Assembly: GCA_002336115.1 (NCBI GenBank)
Contig: DDEN01000017.1
Span: 62,001-126,000, forward strand
Source of the DNA: Chitinophagaceae bacterium UBA1953
GTDB taxonomy: Bacteria; Bacteroidota; Bacteroidia; Chitinophagales; Chitinophagaceae
Direction of reading: 5' to 3'
DNA: 64,000 nt
A program made the translations under genes and the position numbers. Of the stretch, positions 32,110 through 40,540 are shown one piece after another; position 1 is the first letter of the stretch, and every line of letters begins with the position of its first letter. Under the pieces are notes generated by a model. It worked only from the letters and a program-made list of their open reading frames with translations. It had not been told where the DNA came from and ran no database searches.

Positions 32110-34248
32110 CTAAGCCACCACTTCTTCTTTCGCCACCTTACTGTAATCGTCAGCAAGTTTGCGCTGAATTTCAAATGGCACTGCTTCATAATCAGAAAAA
32201 CTCATTCTGAATTTAGCACGGCCCTGGGTAAATGAACGGAGGTTACCGCTGTAATCCTGCATTTCTGCAAGTGGGGCTTTTGCAATAACCTTGGTAAAAT
32301 GGCCTTCGGTATCCATTCCTTCCACCATTGCTCTTCTTGTCTGCAGATCACCAATAACAGCACCGGTTAAATCTTCCGGACAAAGAACTTCCACATGATA
32401 GATTGGTTCAAGAATCTGCGGGTCGGCCTGCTGAAATGCCTGTCGGAATGCCTGCAAACCTGCAATCTTGAATGAAATATCGTTACTGTCAACCGGGTGC
32501 ATTTTTCCATCATACACACATACACGCACATCACGAACATAAGAACCTGTAAGCGGACCTTCCTGCATTTTTTCCATCACACCTTTGAGAATGGACGGAA
32601 GGAAACGCAGATCAATAGCACCACCTACAATACAGTTGTAATAAACAAGCTTTCCACCCCATGCAAGATCGAATACTTCTTTACCACGTACGTTCAGGTC
32701 GGCAGGATCAGCCAAACCTTCGTACCATGGTTCAATGCGTAAATGCACTTCACCAAACTGTCCACTGCCACCACTTTGCTTTTTATGCCGGTACATACTA
32801 TCGGCACTGCGGCGTATAGTTTCCCTGTAAGCAATACGGGGCTTGGCAAACTTCACTTCAATTTTTTGCTGGTGTTCAATTTTCCATTTGGCAACAGCAA
32901 GGTGCATATCGCCCTGGCAATGGATTAATGTCTGTTTCAGTTCGGGAGAAACTTCTACTTTAATTGTGGGGTCTTCATTTTTCAATTCATGTAAAGCAGT
33001 TGCCAGTTTTTCCTCTTCACCCTTCTTGGTACTTTCAATTGCCATGGTGAGGTTTGATACAGGAAACTCAATATTTACCAGTTCAATATTTTTTCCTTTA
33101 TCATGAAGTGTGTTGTTTACATGAGTATTTCTGAGTTTAAGTGTTGCGCCAATATCGCCTGCTGTTAACTCATTTACAGGAGTACGTTTGTTTCCTTCAA
33201 CCACAAATAACTGGTTGATTTTTTCAGACACACCTGTTGATTCATTTACCAGTTCTGCACCTGCTTTAACTGTACCGCTGTAAACTTTAAAATAAGACAG
33301 TTCACCAACGTGTGGTTCAGTAACAGTTTTATAAATGAAAATACAGGCTGGTCCGTTTGGATCACAAGGAAGAGTATCTCCGGCTTTTGTTTTTTGAGGA
33401 GGCATTTCATTTGCACTGGGGCAAACATTATCAATAAAGCCCATAATGCGGCCGCTGCCCATATCTTTCGCCGCACTTAAACAAAATACCGGGAACAGAT
33501 CGTGATTGATGAGTGATTTTTTTAAACCAATTTTCATTTCATCTTCATCCAGTTCACCTTTATCGAAATAATGTTCCATTAATGTTTCATCATTCGCCGC
33601 AACAGCTTCTACCAGAATACGGTGCAGTTCATCGGCCTTTGCTTTTTCACTTTCCGGTATTGGAAGTTTTTCAGGTTTGCCGCCGGTGGCCGAAAATTTA
33701 TACATCGTCATTTTCAGCACATCAACAATTGCATTAAAACCAGAGCCCTGGTTAAGCGGGTATTGCACCACAGTTATTTTATTGCCGAAATGAGTTTTTG
33801 CTTCATTTACAGTTTTATCAAAATCAGCAGTTTCATCATCAAGCTTGTTTACGGCAAACAGCATGGGTGTTTTAAACTCTTCGGTATATTCCCATATAAT
33901 GTCGGTGCCAACTTCCACACCCCGTGTACCATTGAGCAACATCACGCCTGTATCAGCAACTCGTAAAGCGCTGATTACTTCGCCAGAAAAATCATCATAA
34001 CCGGGAGTATCAATAATATTAATTTTATATCCCTGCCATTTGGTGTGTAATAACTTGGAAAAAATCGTATTTCCTCTTTCCTGTTCTAATTCATGGTAAT
34101 CGCCAACTGTATTTTTTTCTGCAACAGTTCCACGTCGTGTAATTATTCCAGCTTCAAAAAGCATACACTCCGCTAAGGTTGTCTTACCTGAACCAGCATG
34201 GCCCAGCAAGACAATATTTTTTACGTGTGAGGTATCAAAATCTGCCAT
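32110..34248 (-). CDS. Divergent EF-G-like translational GTPase (EF-G2 type)
   Basis: A 712-residue GTPase with all five EF-G domains. The G domain shows GHAGSGKTTLAECM (P-loop), a switch I reading ELEQERGNTIFSK instead of RERGITI, DTPGYDDFSGE in place of DTPGHVDF, and AVNKLDDETADF for NKxD. The histidine that activates water in canonical EF-G is thus tyrosine, the pattern of EF-G-like paralogues (often annotated FusA2/EF-G2) whose translocation activity is weak or absent. Domain IV has RIAYRETIRRSADSMYRHKKQSGGSGQFG. The start at 34248 (MADFDTSHVKN) replaces an 18-residue longer frame. A main fusA is expected elsewhere in the genome. The cellular role is uncertain. Confidence 0.93.
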   Translation of the reverse strand: MADFDTSHVKNIVLLGHAGSGKTTLAECMLFEAGIITRRGTVAEKNTVGDYHELEQERGNTIFSKLLHTKWQGYKINIIDTPGYDDFSGEVISALRVADTGVMLLNGTRGVEVGTDIIWEYTEEFKTPMLFAVNKLDDETADFDKTVNEAKTHFGNKITVVQYPLNQGSGFNAIVDVLKMTMYKFSATGGKPEKLPIPESEKAKADELHRILVEAVAANDETLMEHYFDKGELDEDEMKIGLKKSLINHDLFPVFCLSAAKDMGSGRIMGFIDNVCPSANEMPPQKTKAGDTLPCDPNGPACIFIYKTVTEPHVGELSYFKVYSGTVKAGAELVNESTGVSEKINQLFVVEGNKRTPVNELTAGDIGATLKLRNTHVNNTLHDKGKNIELVNIEFPVSNLTMAIESTKKGEEEKLATALHELKNEDPTIKVEVSPELKQTLIHCQGDMHLAVAKWKIEHQQKIEVKFAKPRIAYRETIRRSADSMYRHKKQSGGSGQFGEVHLRIEPWYEGLADPADLNVRGKEVFDLAWGGKLVYYNCIVGGAIDLRFLPSILKGVMEKMQEGPLTGSYVRDVRVCVYDGKMHPVDSNDISFKIAGLQAFRQAFQQADPQILEPIYHVEVLCPEDLTGAVIGDLQTRRAMVEGMDTEGHFTKVIAKAPLAEMQDYSGNLRSFTQGRAKFRMSFSDYEAVPFEIQRKLADDYSKVAKEEVVA

Positions 34249-34368
34249 AACAATCTTTTTTTTAAAATGGTCAAGAAATCTCGTACATGCAAAGAACATC
34301 ATCTTTACATGCTTACGAAAGAATTGAATGGGTGGCTAAGTTGTTTCAACAGGGCTGGTTGCGCTGCT

Positions 34369-34746
34369 TTATGCTTTTGCAATAAAGTGCTGGAATTCGC
34401 TTCGGAGTTCACTCAACGTTTGTTCCAAAACCTCATATTGATTATGCAGGTCTTCGTGTTCGCTTAATGTGTCTTCGGAGAGATTGTTTTCCGGTAAAGT
34501 AGTTTCAGTGTTCAACTTCCGGTCGTGAAGTTTGATGGCCTGTTTCAGATCGTGAATATTGATCTGTTGAATGTAGAATTGATTGTGGTAGTGTTCAACT
34601 TCGGTCAGGATGTCTTTGTCTTTTTGTCCGTCGGCCAATTGTTGTAATTTTTCTCTTAACTGGCCCATTTCATTTCTGTAGGAACGCAATGTCTCCCTCC
34701 AGGAGTTGCATTCCATATTAAGCTGTGCGGCATCTAAGGAAACCAT
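34369..34746 (-). CDS. Small coiled-coil protein
   Basis: A 125-residue soluble protein, almost wholly alpha-helical with heptad patterns in two segments (SWRETLRSYRNEMGQLREKL near 15-35 and DLHNQYEVLEQTLSELRSEF near 98-118) and an acidic linker (TTLPENNLSEDTLSEHED). No signal, membrane segment or named family seen. It lies 120 bases upstream of the EF-G-like gene on the same strand and may share its transcript. It looks like a scaffold or dimerisation protein; no function can be assigned. Confidence 0.75.
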   Translation of the reverse strand: MVSLDAAQLNMECNSWRETLRSYRNEMGQLREKLQQLADGQKDKDILTEVEHYHNQFYIQQINIHDLKQAIKLHDRKLNTETTLPENNLSEDTLSEHEDLHNQYEVLEQTLSELRSEFQHFIAKA

Positions 34747-35005
34747 GGCATAGCAATTTAAATTGTGAGTAAATATGGTTGCATCAAAGAACTAACTAAA
34801 TTTAAGAACAGTTTTTCACTTTCGCAAAATCTTTTAATCAGGTGAAAATGATTTTCTGCATATCCAAAGTGACTAAAATATTAATAGCTTTGAATGATTC
34901 CCGTCAGCAGTTTAACTGATTGTGGAAAAGACCGGTAATTAAAAAAGTAATGGGCGTTATACAAATCTGCCCAGGTTCAGCGTTTATAAAATATAAGTTT
35001 TTTCT
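34747..35005. other. Divergent intergenic region
   Basis: Non-coding region between the coiled-coil gene and the OmpA-like gene that must hold both promoters. No clear TAnnTTTG box, hairpin or RNA gene was found. Confidence 0.5.
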
Positions 35006-36418
35006 ATGAAACTAACCCGTTTACTAACTGCCCTGGCCCTGATGAATATTTTTACGCTACAGGCCCAGCAAACTCCTGCAAAAAGCAAGAGTTTATATTC
35101 ATTTAATATCAGCCTGGCCGATTATCAGCTCCCGGCCGAAATTAAAGCATCTTCCCTGAGCGATGCTTTAAAAAAAGGTGATTGGTATAAGCCCGGAACA
35201 AAATCGTTTGGTATTGGTATCAGTTACTGGAAAGGGCTTACAAAAAAGGTTGATTTATCCGGCACACTTACCGGAACCTTTGCAAATTTTCCGGCTTACT
35301 TTGTAAAAGATGATACAATTGGCCAGGCAAAATTCAGCACACAGCTTGATGCGTTACTACATTTAAAAGCATTTTCTGACAAAGCACCTGTAAATCCTTT
35401 TTTAACTACGGGTTTGGGAGTTGGCCATTTTCCCGGGCAGGTTGCTGTTTATGCACCAGTTGGTGCCGGTGTACATTTCCGTTTTACAGAAGGGGCATAT
35501 TTAACATTACAGGCGCAATGGCGCAATAAATTAAGTTCGGGCATCAGCAACAATTATCTTTTCTACAGTCTGGGTTTTATGCAAAGCAATCCGTTCGGGA
35601 AAAAGAAACACGAAGCTGTTGTTAACGAAGTGAAGCCTGTTACTCCCCCACCTGCTCCCGATAAAGATGGTGATGGTTTTGATGATGCAAACGATCAGTG
35701 CCCGAATGTATGGGGTACATTAAAAGGATGCCCCGACAGCGACAGAGATGGTATTCCTGATAAAGATGACCCCTGCCCGAATATTAAAGGCACTGTAAAC
35801 GGTTGCCCCGACAGAGATGGCGATGGAGTAGCTGATAAAGACGATCAGTGCCCTGATGAAAAAGGAACATTAAACGGCTGCCCTGACAGTGATAATGATG
35901 GCGTTGCTGATAAGGATGATGCATGTAAAGATGCAGCAGGTTCGGCTAAATACAAAGGTTGCCCCGTTCCTGATACCGATCATGATGGAATTAATGATGA
36001 AGAAGATAAATGCCCGGATGTAAGTGGCACTGCAGCAAATGGCGGATGCCCTGAAATTAAGCAGGAAGTAAAAGCAAAAGTTGAATATGCTGCAAAAAAT
36101 ATCTTCTTTGCTTTTGCAAGTGATGTAATACTGAAACATTCTTACAAGCCGCTTAATGAAGTTGTAAAAATTCTGCAGGAAAATCCGCAGATAAAATTAA
36201 CCATCAGTGCCCATGCAGATAACCGTGGCACTCCTGAACGTAATATGATATGGAGTGAAAAAAGAGCCAAAGCAGTTGCAGATTATTTCATAAGCAAAGG
36301 AATTGGTGCCGATAGAATTACCTTTAAAGGTTATGGCGATACGCAGCCAGTTGCTGATAATAAAACAGAAAAAGGCAGAGCACAGAACAGAAGAGTTGAA
36401 ATGAAACTTGATTATTGA
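35006..36418 (+). CDS. OmpA-family protein with thrombospondin type 3 repeats
   Basis: Outer-membrane protein of 470 residues: signal peptide (MKLTRLLTALALMNIFTLQAQ), a beta-barrel-like N-terminal half (about 25-205), a proline hinge (VKPVTPPPAPDKDGD), five calcium-binding TSP3 repeats with DxDxDGxxDxxDxCP spacing (about 218-350), then an OmpA C-terminal domain (about 358-470). The last contains FAFASDVILKHSYKPLNEV, ISAHADNRGTPERN and ISKGIGADRITFKGYGDTQP, with NRRVEMKL at the end, where the Asp and Arg bind peptidoglycan. It links the outer membrane to the cell wall and is typical of Bacteroidota. It is single-gene with its own terminator. Confidence 0.95.
   Translation: MKLTRLLTALALMNIFTLQAQQTPAKSKSLYSFNISLADYQLPAEIKASSLSDALKKGDWYKPGTKSFGIGISYWKGLTKKVDLSGTLTGTFANFPAYFVKDDTIGQAKFSTQLDALLHLKAFSDKAPVNPFLTTGLGVGHFPGQVAVYAPVGAGVHFRFTEGAYLTLQAQWRNKLSSGISNNYLFYSLGFMQSNPFGKKKHEAVVNEVKPVTPPPAPDKDGDGFDDANDQCPNVWGTLKGCPDSDRDGIPDKDDPCPNIKGTVNGCPDRDGDGVADKDDQCPDEKGTLNGCPDSDNDGVADKDDACKDAAGSAKYKGCPVPDTDHDGINDEEDKCPDVSGTAANGGCPEIKQEVKAKVEYAAKNIFFAFASDVILKHSYKPLNEVVKILQENPQIKLTISAHADNRGTPERNMIWSEKRAKAVADYFISKGIGADRITFKGYGDTQPVADNKTEKGRAQNRRVEMKLDY
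35660..36055 (+). repeat. Coding tandem repeat: TSP3 calcium-binding repeats
   Basis: Five to six degenerate units of about 69-75 bases, each encoding a D-rich loop followed by CP and GT-x-x-GC. They are visible both in DNA (recurring GATGGCGTTGCTGATAA-like stretches) and protein. Divergence between units suggests an old repeat, not a recent slippage product. Confidence 0.8.
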
Positions 36419-36438
36419 TTTGTTCATAATTAATTAAC

Positions 36439-36468
36439 AAAGAGGCTGGAAATTCCGGCCTCTTTTTA
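36439..36468 (+). terminator. Terminator of the OmpA/TSP3 gene
   Basis: AAAGAGGC-TGGAA pairs with TTCCGGCCTCTTT (one T-G pair) and ends in T5, 20 bases after the stop. Confidence 0.85.
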
Positions 36469-36578
36469 TTTGCGAAAAAGGTTGCATCGATAACAGGGAT
36501 GTGAATAACTATTTATATCGTATAGGCTTGCAGTTAGCTTACAAAATACATTACATTAGCTTTCTAAATTATATTATT

Positions 36579-37079
36579 ATGAAAAAGACAATTCAATTAT
36601 GCCTGGTTCTGACGGCATCTTTACTTGTACTGGGAGCAACCTCGTGTAAGAAAAAACTAAAAGATGCCGACATTAAAACTGCTATCGAAACTGTTTTAAA
36701 AGCAGATGCAGACATGGCAACAACGTCTGTAGAAGTTAAAGATGGTGTTGCAACAATCAGTGGTGTTTGTAAAGATGAAGCATGCAAAACAAAATGCGAA
36801 GAAGCCGTAAAAAAAGTAGAAGGTGTTAAATCTGTAATTAATAATTGTACTGTTGAGCCTCCTGCTGCTGTAGTGCCACCGGTTAGTGATGCTCTTACCC
36901 AGGCTGTAGCTGATGCAGTGAAAGATTTTCCGGGTGTTAAAACCGAACTGAAAGATGGTGTTCTGATTCTTACAGGAGAAATTCAGAAAACAAGCCTTCA
37001 GAAACTGATGATGGCACTTAGTGCATTGAAAGCACAAGGCCTGAAAAAAATTGAATCAACAGGTTTAGTTAAAAAATAA
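36579..37079 (+). CDS. Lipoprotein with two BON domains
   Basis: A 166-residue lipoprotein: signal MKKTIQLCLVLTASLLVLGATSC with Cys23 as the lipidated residue, followed by KKK. Two BON-like domains follow (about 30-90 and 105-165): each has a helix, then VEVKDGVATISGVCKDEACK or TELKDGVLILTGEIQKTSLQ, and a second helix. BON domains are thought to bind phospholipid membranes. The start at 36579 gives the proper lipoprotein signal; a longer frame from 36501 would add 26 residues before it. It lies 16 bases upstream of the BON/SH3 gene and is probably in one operon with it. Confidence 0.92.
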   Translation: MKKTIQLCLVLTASLLVLGATSCKKKLKDADIKTAIETVLKADADMATTSVEVKDGVATISGVCKDEACKTKCEEAVKKVEGVKSVINNCTVEPPAAVVPPVSDALTQAVADAVKDFPGVKTELKDGVLILTGEIQKTSLQKLMMALSALKAQGLKKIESTGLVKK

Positions 37080-37080
37080 A

Positions 37081-37086
37081 AGGAGG
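37081..37086 (+). promoter_or_regulatory. Strong Shine-Dalgarno site of the BON/SH3 gene
   Basis: AGGAGG lies nine bases before the ATG at 37096, beginning one base after the stop of the upstream gene. Most genes in this window have no such site, so this one stands out. Confidence 0.8.
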
Positions 37087-37095
37087 AACCATTTT

Positions 37096-37521
37096 ATGGC
37101 ATTACAAGATAAATACAAGGAACTGGTTGATGCTGCAACTGCAGCAGGTGTAAAAAATCTGCAGGTACGTGAACAGGATGATGTTTTATACATTGATGGT
37201 GAAAGCTCAGGAACTGTAAAACAACAGTTGTGGGATCTTTATGAAAAAATTGATCCTGCTTACTCATCAGGCGATCTGATGCTGAACATTAACAGTATTG
37301 CAGGTGTAACAGAAGGAAGCAAACTAAAAGTAACTACCAGCAAAACAAACCTCAACATCCGTAAAGGGCCAAGCACGAATGATGAAATAGTTGGAAAAGC
37401 TGCCCGGCATGAAATTGTAACATTGGTTCGTAAAGAAAACGATCAATGGTGGTTTATTAAAACTGATAATGGCGAAGAAGGATATTGTTATACACAATAC
37501 CTGACTCCTGTAGAAGGTTAA
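37096..37521 (+). CDS. BON-like plus bacterial SH3 domain protein
   Basis: A 141-residue protein without a signal peptide. Residues 1-70 resemble a BON-type domain as in LysM/BON proteins (LVDAATAAGVKNLQVREQDD, VLYIDGESSGTVKQQLWDLY). Residues 78-141 form an SH3b domain: LKVTTSKTNLNIRKGPSTND, EIVGKAARHEIVTLV, then QWWFIKTDNGEEGYCYTQYL. SH3b domains in bacteria usually bind cell-wall peptides, so a cytoplasmic location would be odd; non-classical export or membrane attachment via the lipoprotein partner is possible. It is translated from an unusually good ribosome-binding site and ends at a strong terminator. Confidence 0.88.
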   Translation: MALQDKYKELVDAATAAGVKNLQVREQDDVLYIDGESSGTVKQQLWDLYEKIDPAYSSGDLMLNINSIAGVTEGSKLKVTTSKTNLNIRKGPSTNDEIVGKAARHEIVTLVRKENDQWWFIKTDNGEEGYCYTQYLTPVEG

Positions 37522-37540
37522 AAAAGAATCTTTCTGTAAA

Positions 37541-37576
37541 CAGCCTGAACAGAACCGTTTGTTCAGGCTGTTTTTT
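37541..37576 (+). terminator. Terminator of the BON operon
   Basis: CAGCCTGAAC and GTTCAGGCTG form a perfect ten-base stem with a ten-base loop and T6. Confidence 0.93.
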
Positions 37577-37594
37577 ATTCCCCTGTTCCCAACT

Positions 37595-37602
37595 TATCTT
37601 CG
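37595..37602 (+). promoter_or_regulatory. -7-like box of the cysteine-cluster gene
   Basis: TATCTTCG, seven of eight matches to TAnnTTTG, placed 12 bases before the TTG start at 37615. The T6 tract of the preceding terminator lies at about the -33 position. Confidence 0.4.
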
Positions 37603-37614
37603 CAAAAAAAAGTA

Positions 37615-38118
37615 TTGCAACTACAAACTTCTTTAGAGATTATACAGTTGGAAGCTGTTGCGAAAGAAGAAGAGAATGTCCGCTTCGCTGCATTTCTGAA
37701 ACAACAAACCGAACAACAGGTTGATGAAAAAGTTCAACATTTAAATTTGCTCATTGAAAAAGAAATTGATTGCACAGCATGCGGCAATTGCTGCAAAACA
37801 CTTATGATAAATGTAACTGACAATGAGGCTGACCGGGCAGCGGGCAGACTTAAACTCAACAGGGATGAATTTGATCGGAGGCACCTTGAAAAAGGAAGTC
37901 ATGGTATGATGCTGATTAATACGATCCCTTGTCATTTCCTGAATGAGAACAAATGTACTATTTATGAAGATCGTTTTGAAGGCTGCAGGGAATTTCCGGC
38001 ACTGCACCTCCCGTCCTTTGTAAAAAGATTATTTACCGTACTGATGCATTACAACCGCTGCCCTATCATTTTTAATGTGGTTGAAGAACTGAAAAAAGAA
38101 ACAGGGTTCAGCAATTAA
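37615..38118 (+). CDS. YkgJ-family cysteine-cluster protein
   Basis: A 167-residue cytoplasmic protein with the zinc- or iron-binding cysteine cluster of the YkgJ/CxxCxxCC family: DCTACGNCCKTLMINVT near residue 52-68, then CHFLNENKCTIYEDRFEGCREFP and a last Cys in YNRCPII. Function of the family is not established. The start codon is a TTG at 37615; no ATG precedes the cluster in this frame, and the first 50 residues are clearly coding (helical, charged). Its last four bases overlap the convergent hutG stop, so both genes end on the same TTAA. Confidence 0.88.
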   Translation: MQLQTSLEIIQLEAVAKEEENVRFAAFLKQQTEQQVDEKVQHLNLLIEKEIDCTACGNCCKTLMINVTDNEADRAAGRLKLNRDEFDRRHLEKGSHGMMLINTIPCHFLNENKCTIYEDRFEGCREFPALHLPSFVKRLFTVLMHYNRCPIIFNVVEELKKETGFSN

Positions 38119-39170
38119 TTGATTTCGTTTTTCGATTTAATAAAATCACTTACAAGGTAGCTGATAAGTTTTCCGGTTGATTCACTCTTTCGGTCATCTT
38201 TTAAAAATGCAGCTCCTTCACAAATATGGAGGTAAGCAATTTTACAATCTGCTGCTGCAAAACTTACATATCGCCTTGCATGCAGTTCTGTAATACCGCT
38301 TGGAGTAGCTGCACTGCTTAATGTATGAGCAATACAATCAAGATCGATTTCTATTCCGGTATATGTATCATCGGTAAATCCGGTTGCATGCGCAACAGCC
38401 TGAATAAAATTTCTTTTTTCGTGAAGAAAAATATCTTCATACGTAATAAAGTCAAAGAAAGGATTGTTCACAATATCAATCCACACATTTTGCGGAATAT
38501 AATTTTCATGAACACCTATAACACAATATTTCTGAAGATAACCATCATCTTCAGCATAACGGAATGCATTGCCGCTATGCCTCCCTTCTGCCGGTCGGTA
38601 ATCGGTATGTGCATCAAGATTAATACAATTGATTTGTGCCAACTGAATGAGCCCTGCTTTGTTCAGCCCTTTTGCCGATCCTTTAATCATTGGATAAGCA
38701 TTGTTATGCCCGCCTCCTATTGCAATGGGAATTTTTCCTTTTGAAGTGATGTATTTTACCAACCGCTCAACATCTTCATCAATTACTGTAACTGCATGCC
38801 GGTAAGCATCTACTTTTTCTTCATGGCCTTGTGCATTATCTTCAATTAGTTTTTCAAGGTCTGAAAAATCAAAATGCCCCAGCAACATAATCTCATCTCC
38901 CTGCAAAAAATCATTACTCTGGATATTAAGAAATGCCTGCAGAAAAGGAAACCAGGCTGTATCAGCACCACCAACACCCATGTTTGCTTTTACACCAATA
39001 TCTTCCGGTATTCCGAACACCACATATTTTGCATTCGACAGTTCAAACTTTTCCTCAAACTCTTCATATGAATTCATTAATTGTACATGTTCTCCCAGTT
39101 TTGTTTCAAACCTTCTCAGTTTAGTTAATGTGAGTAAATCTTCTTTATTGTAAAAGTGAAACCGATCCAT
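38115..39170 (-). CDS. hutG: Formimidoylglutamase (arginase/agmatinase superfamily)
   Basis: Ureohydrolase-fold Mn enzyme of 351 residues that hydrolyses N-formimidoyl-L-glutamate to glutamate and formamide in histidine breakdown. Metal-binding motifs of the superfamily are present: GGGHNNAYPMIKG, INLDAHTDYRPAEGRHSGNA and GIEIDLDCIAHTLS. The adjacency of hutI (45 bases upstream on the same strand) supports this assignment over arginase or agmatinase. hutH and hutU are not in the window. It overlaps the convergent cysteine-cluster gene by four bases, leaving no room for a terminator between them. Confidence 0.9.
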   Translation of the reverse strand: MDRFHFYNKEDLLTLTKLRRFETKLGEHVQLMNSYEEFEEKFELSNAKYVVFGIPEDIGVKANMGVGGADTAWFPFLQAFLNIQSNDFLQGDEIMLLGHFDFSDLEKLIEDNAQGHEEKVDAYRHAVTVIDEDVERLVKYITSKGKIPIAIGGGHNNAYPMIKGSAKGLNKAGLIQLAQINCINLDAHTDYRPAEGRHSGNAFRYAEDDGYLQKYCVIGVHENYIPQNVWIDIVNNPFFDFITYEDIFLHEKRNFIQAVAHATGFTDDTYTGIEIDLDCIAHTLSSAATPSGITELHARRYVSFAAADCKIAYLHICEGAAFLKDDRKSESTGKLISYLVSDFIKSKNEIN

Positions 39171-39215
39171 AGTGTTATTTTGTAATTTCTGTTAAGTTAA
39201 TTTTTTTTAATTCAA

Positions 39216-40454
39216 TCAGGAAAAGAATTCACCACTTATCATTACACGATCAATCAGATTACTGCCAAACGCATATGGTAAATATGAAAGAGAAGGAACG
39301 GAACGGGTAAAAATTAAGCTGGCCTTTTTCCCAATGGTAATACTTCCAAGTTCCTGTTCCATTTCCATAGCATACGCCGCATTGAGGGTTGCTGCATTAA
39401 TTGCTTCTTCAGGAAGCATTTTCATACCAATACAACTGAGTGAAAGAACAAGATTCATATTACCGGATGGAGATGAGCCTGGATTAAAATCACTTGCAAT
39501 TGCAACTGCCGCTCCGGCATCAATAATCGACCGTGCCGGCTGGTAAGGCATATTCAGAAAAAAAGCCGCAGATGGCAACAATGTGCCAATGGTTGATGAT
39601 GCAGCCAAACATTTAATATCTGCTTCTGTCATTGTTTCAAGATGATCTGCTGACAGGGCATTTAATTCAACTGCTTTCTGCAACCCACCAATACTGTTGA
39701 GCTGATTTACATGCAGTTTTGGCTTTAACCCATATTGCAGAGCTGCTTTGCAGATCAGTTCCATTTCTTCAGGAGAGAAAAATCCTTTTTCACAAAACAC
39801 ATCAATATAATCTGCCAATCCTTCTTCTGCAATAACAGGCAGCATTTCATTAATAACAAGATCAATGTATGCCTCATGATTGTCTTTAAACTCAAAAGGA
39901 TACGTATGTGCGCCAAGAAAAGTTGCTTTAACAGGAATAGGCGAAGTTTCTTTCAGCCGTTTAATTACACGAAGCATTTTTAATTCGGCTTCAACTGATA
40001 AACCATAGCCACTTTTAATTTCAACTGCACCTGTACCCAGTTTAACCAGTTCCTGTAAGCGGTTCCATGCAGTACGTAATAATTCAATCTCCGTTTTATC
40101 GGCCAGCATTTTTGCAGAGTTTAATATTCCCCCGCCCTTTGCTGCTATATCTGCATAGCTCAACCCTTTGATTTTATCTACAAACTCTTCTTCCCTGCTA
40201 TCAGCAAAAACAAGATGAGTATGACTATCGCACCAGCATGGTAAAACAAACTGATCTGTTGCGTCAACCACTTCATCGTAATCATCACCCTCCCATAATT
40301 CTTCCATTAACCCATATTCAGCAATTAATCCATCCTTCACAATTAAATATGCATCAGCGATACAGTTCAGTAATGACAAATCTTTTCCCCTTAATAAATT
40401 GTTTTCTGATCGTACGCCAACAAGCTGTTTTATATTTTTTACAAGAACCGCCAT
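39216..40454 (-). CDS. hutI: Imidazolonepropionase
   Basis: Amidohydrolase-superfamily metal enzyme of 412 residues that opens imidazolone-propionate to formimidoylglutamate, the substrate of the next gene. Metal ligands His78 and His80 are in LPCWCDSHTHLVFADSREEEF, followed by VEIKSGYGLSVEAELKMLRV, FLGAHTYPFEF, KLHVNQLNSIGG, DHLETMTEADI and IASDFNPGSSPSGNM, all characteristic of HutI. A -7 box just before the ATG predicts a leaderless transcript. It is first gene of a hutI-hutG unit. Confidence 0.96.
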   Translation of the reverse strand: MAVLVKNIKQLVGVRSENNLLRGKDLSLLNCIADAYLIVKDGLIAEYGLMEELWEGDDYDEVVDATDQFVLPCWCDSHTHLVFADSREEEFVDKIKGLSYADIAAKGGGILNSAKMLADKTEIELLRTAWNRLQELVKLGTGAVEIKSGYGLSVEAELKMLRVIKRLKETSPIPVKATFLGAHTYPFEFKDNHEAYIDLVINEMLPVIAEEGLADYIDVFCEKGFFSPEEMELICKAALQYGLKPKLHVNQLNSIGGLQKAVELNALSADHLETMTEADIKCLAASSTIGTLLPSAAFFLNMPYQPARSIIDAGAAVAIASDFNPGSSPSGNMNLVLSLSCIGMKMLPEEAINAATLNAAYAMEMEQELGSITIGKKASLIFTRSVPSLSYLPYAFGSNLIDRVMISGEFFS

Positions 40455-40458
40455 ACTA

Positions 40459-40466
40459 TAAATGTA
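40459..40466 (-). promoter_or_regulatory. -7 promoter box of hutI-hutG
   Basis: Minus strand TACATTTA, seven of eight matches to TAnnTTTG, ending four bases before the hutI ATG. The T tract of the preceding terminator falls near the -33 position, as also seen before the aminotransferase at 9592. Confidence 0.45.
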
Positions 40467-40480
40467 GCAGAAATCTGAAT

Positions 40481-40514
40481 GAAAATAAAAAGCCCTCCCT
40501 GTAACAGGAAGAGC
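40481..40514 (-). terminator. Terminator of the fasciclin gene
   Basis: On the minus strand AAAGGCTCTTCCTG pairs with CAGGGAGGGCTTTT (three G-T pairs) across a three-base loop, followed by T5. It separates fasciclin from hutI. Confidence 0.8.
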
Positions 40515-40540
40515 CTTTATCTGTTTAATAAAGAAACTAT

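Noticed and set aside
35660..36055. CRISPR-like or satellite DNA repeat
   Set aside because: The periodic sequence encodes TSP3 calcium-binding repeats in frame. Units are degenerate and lack spacers.
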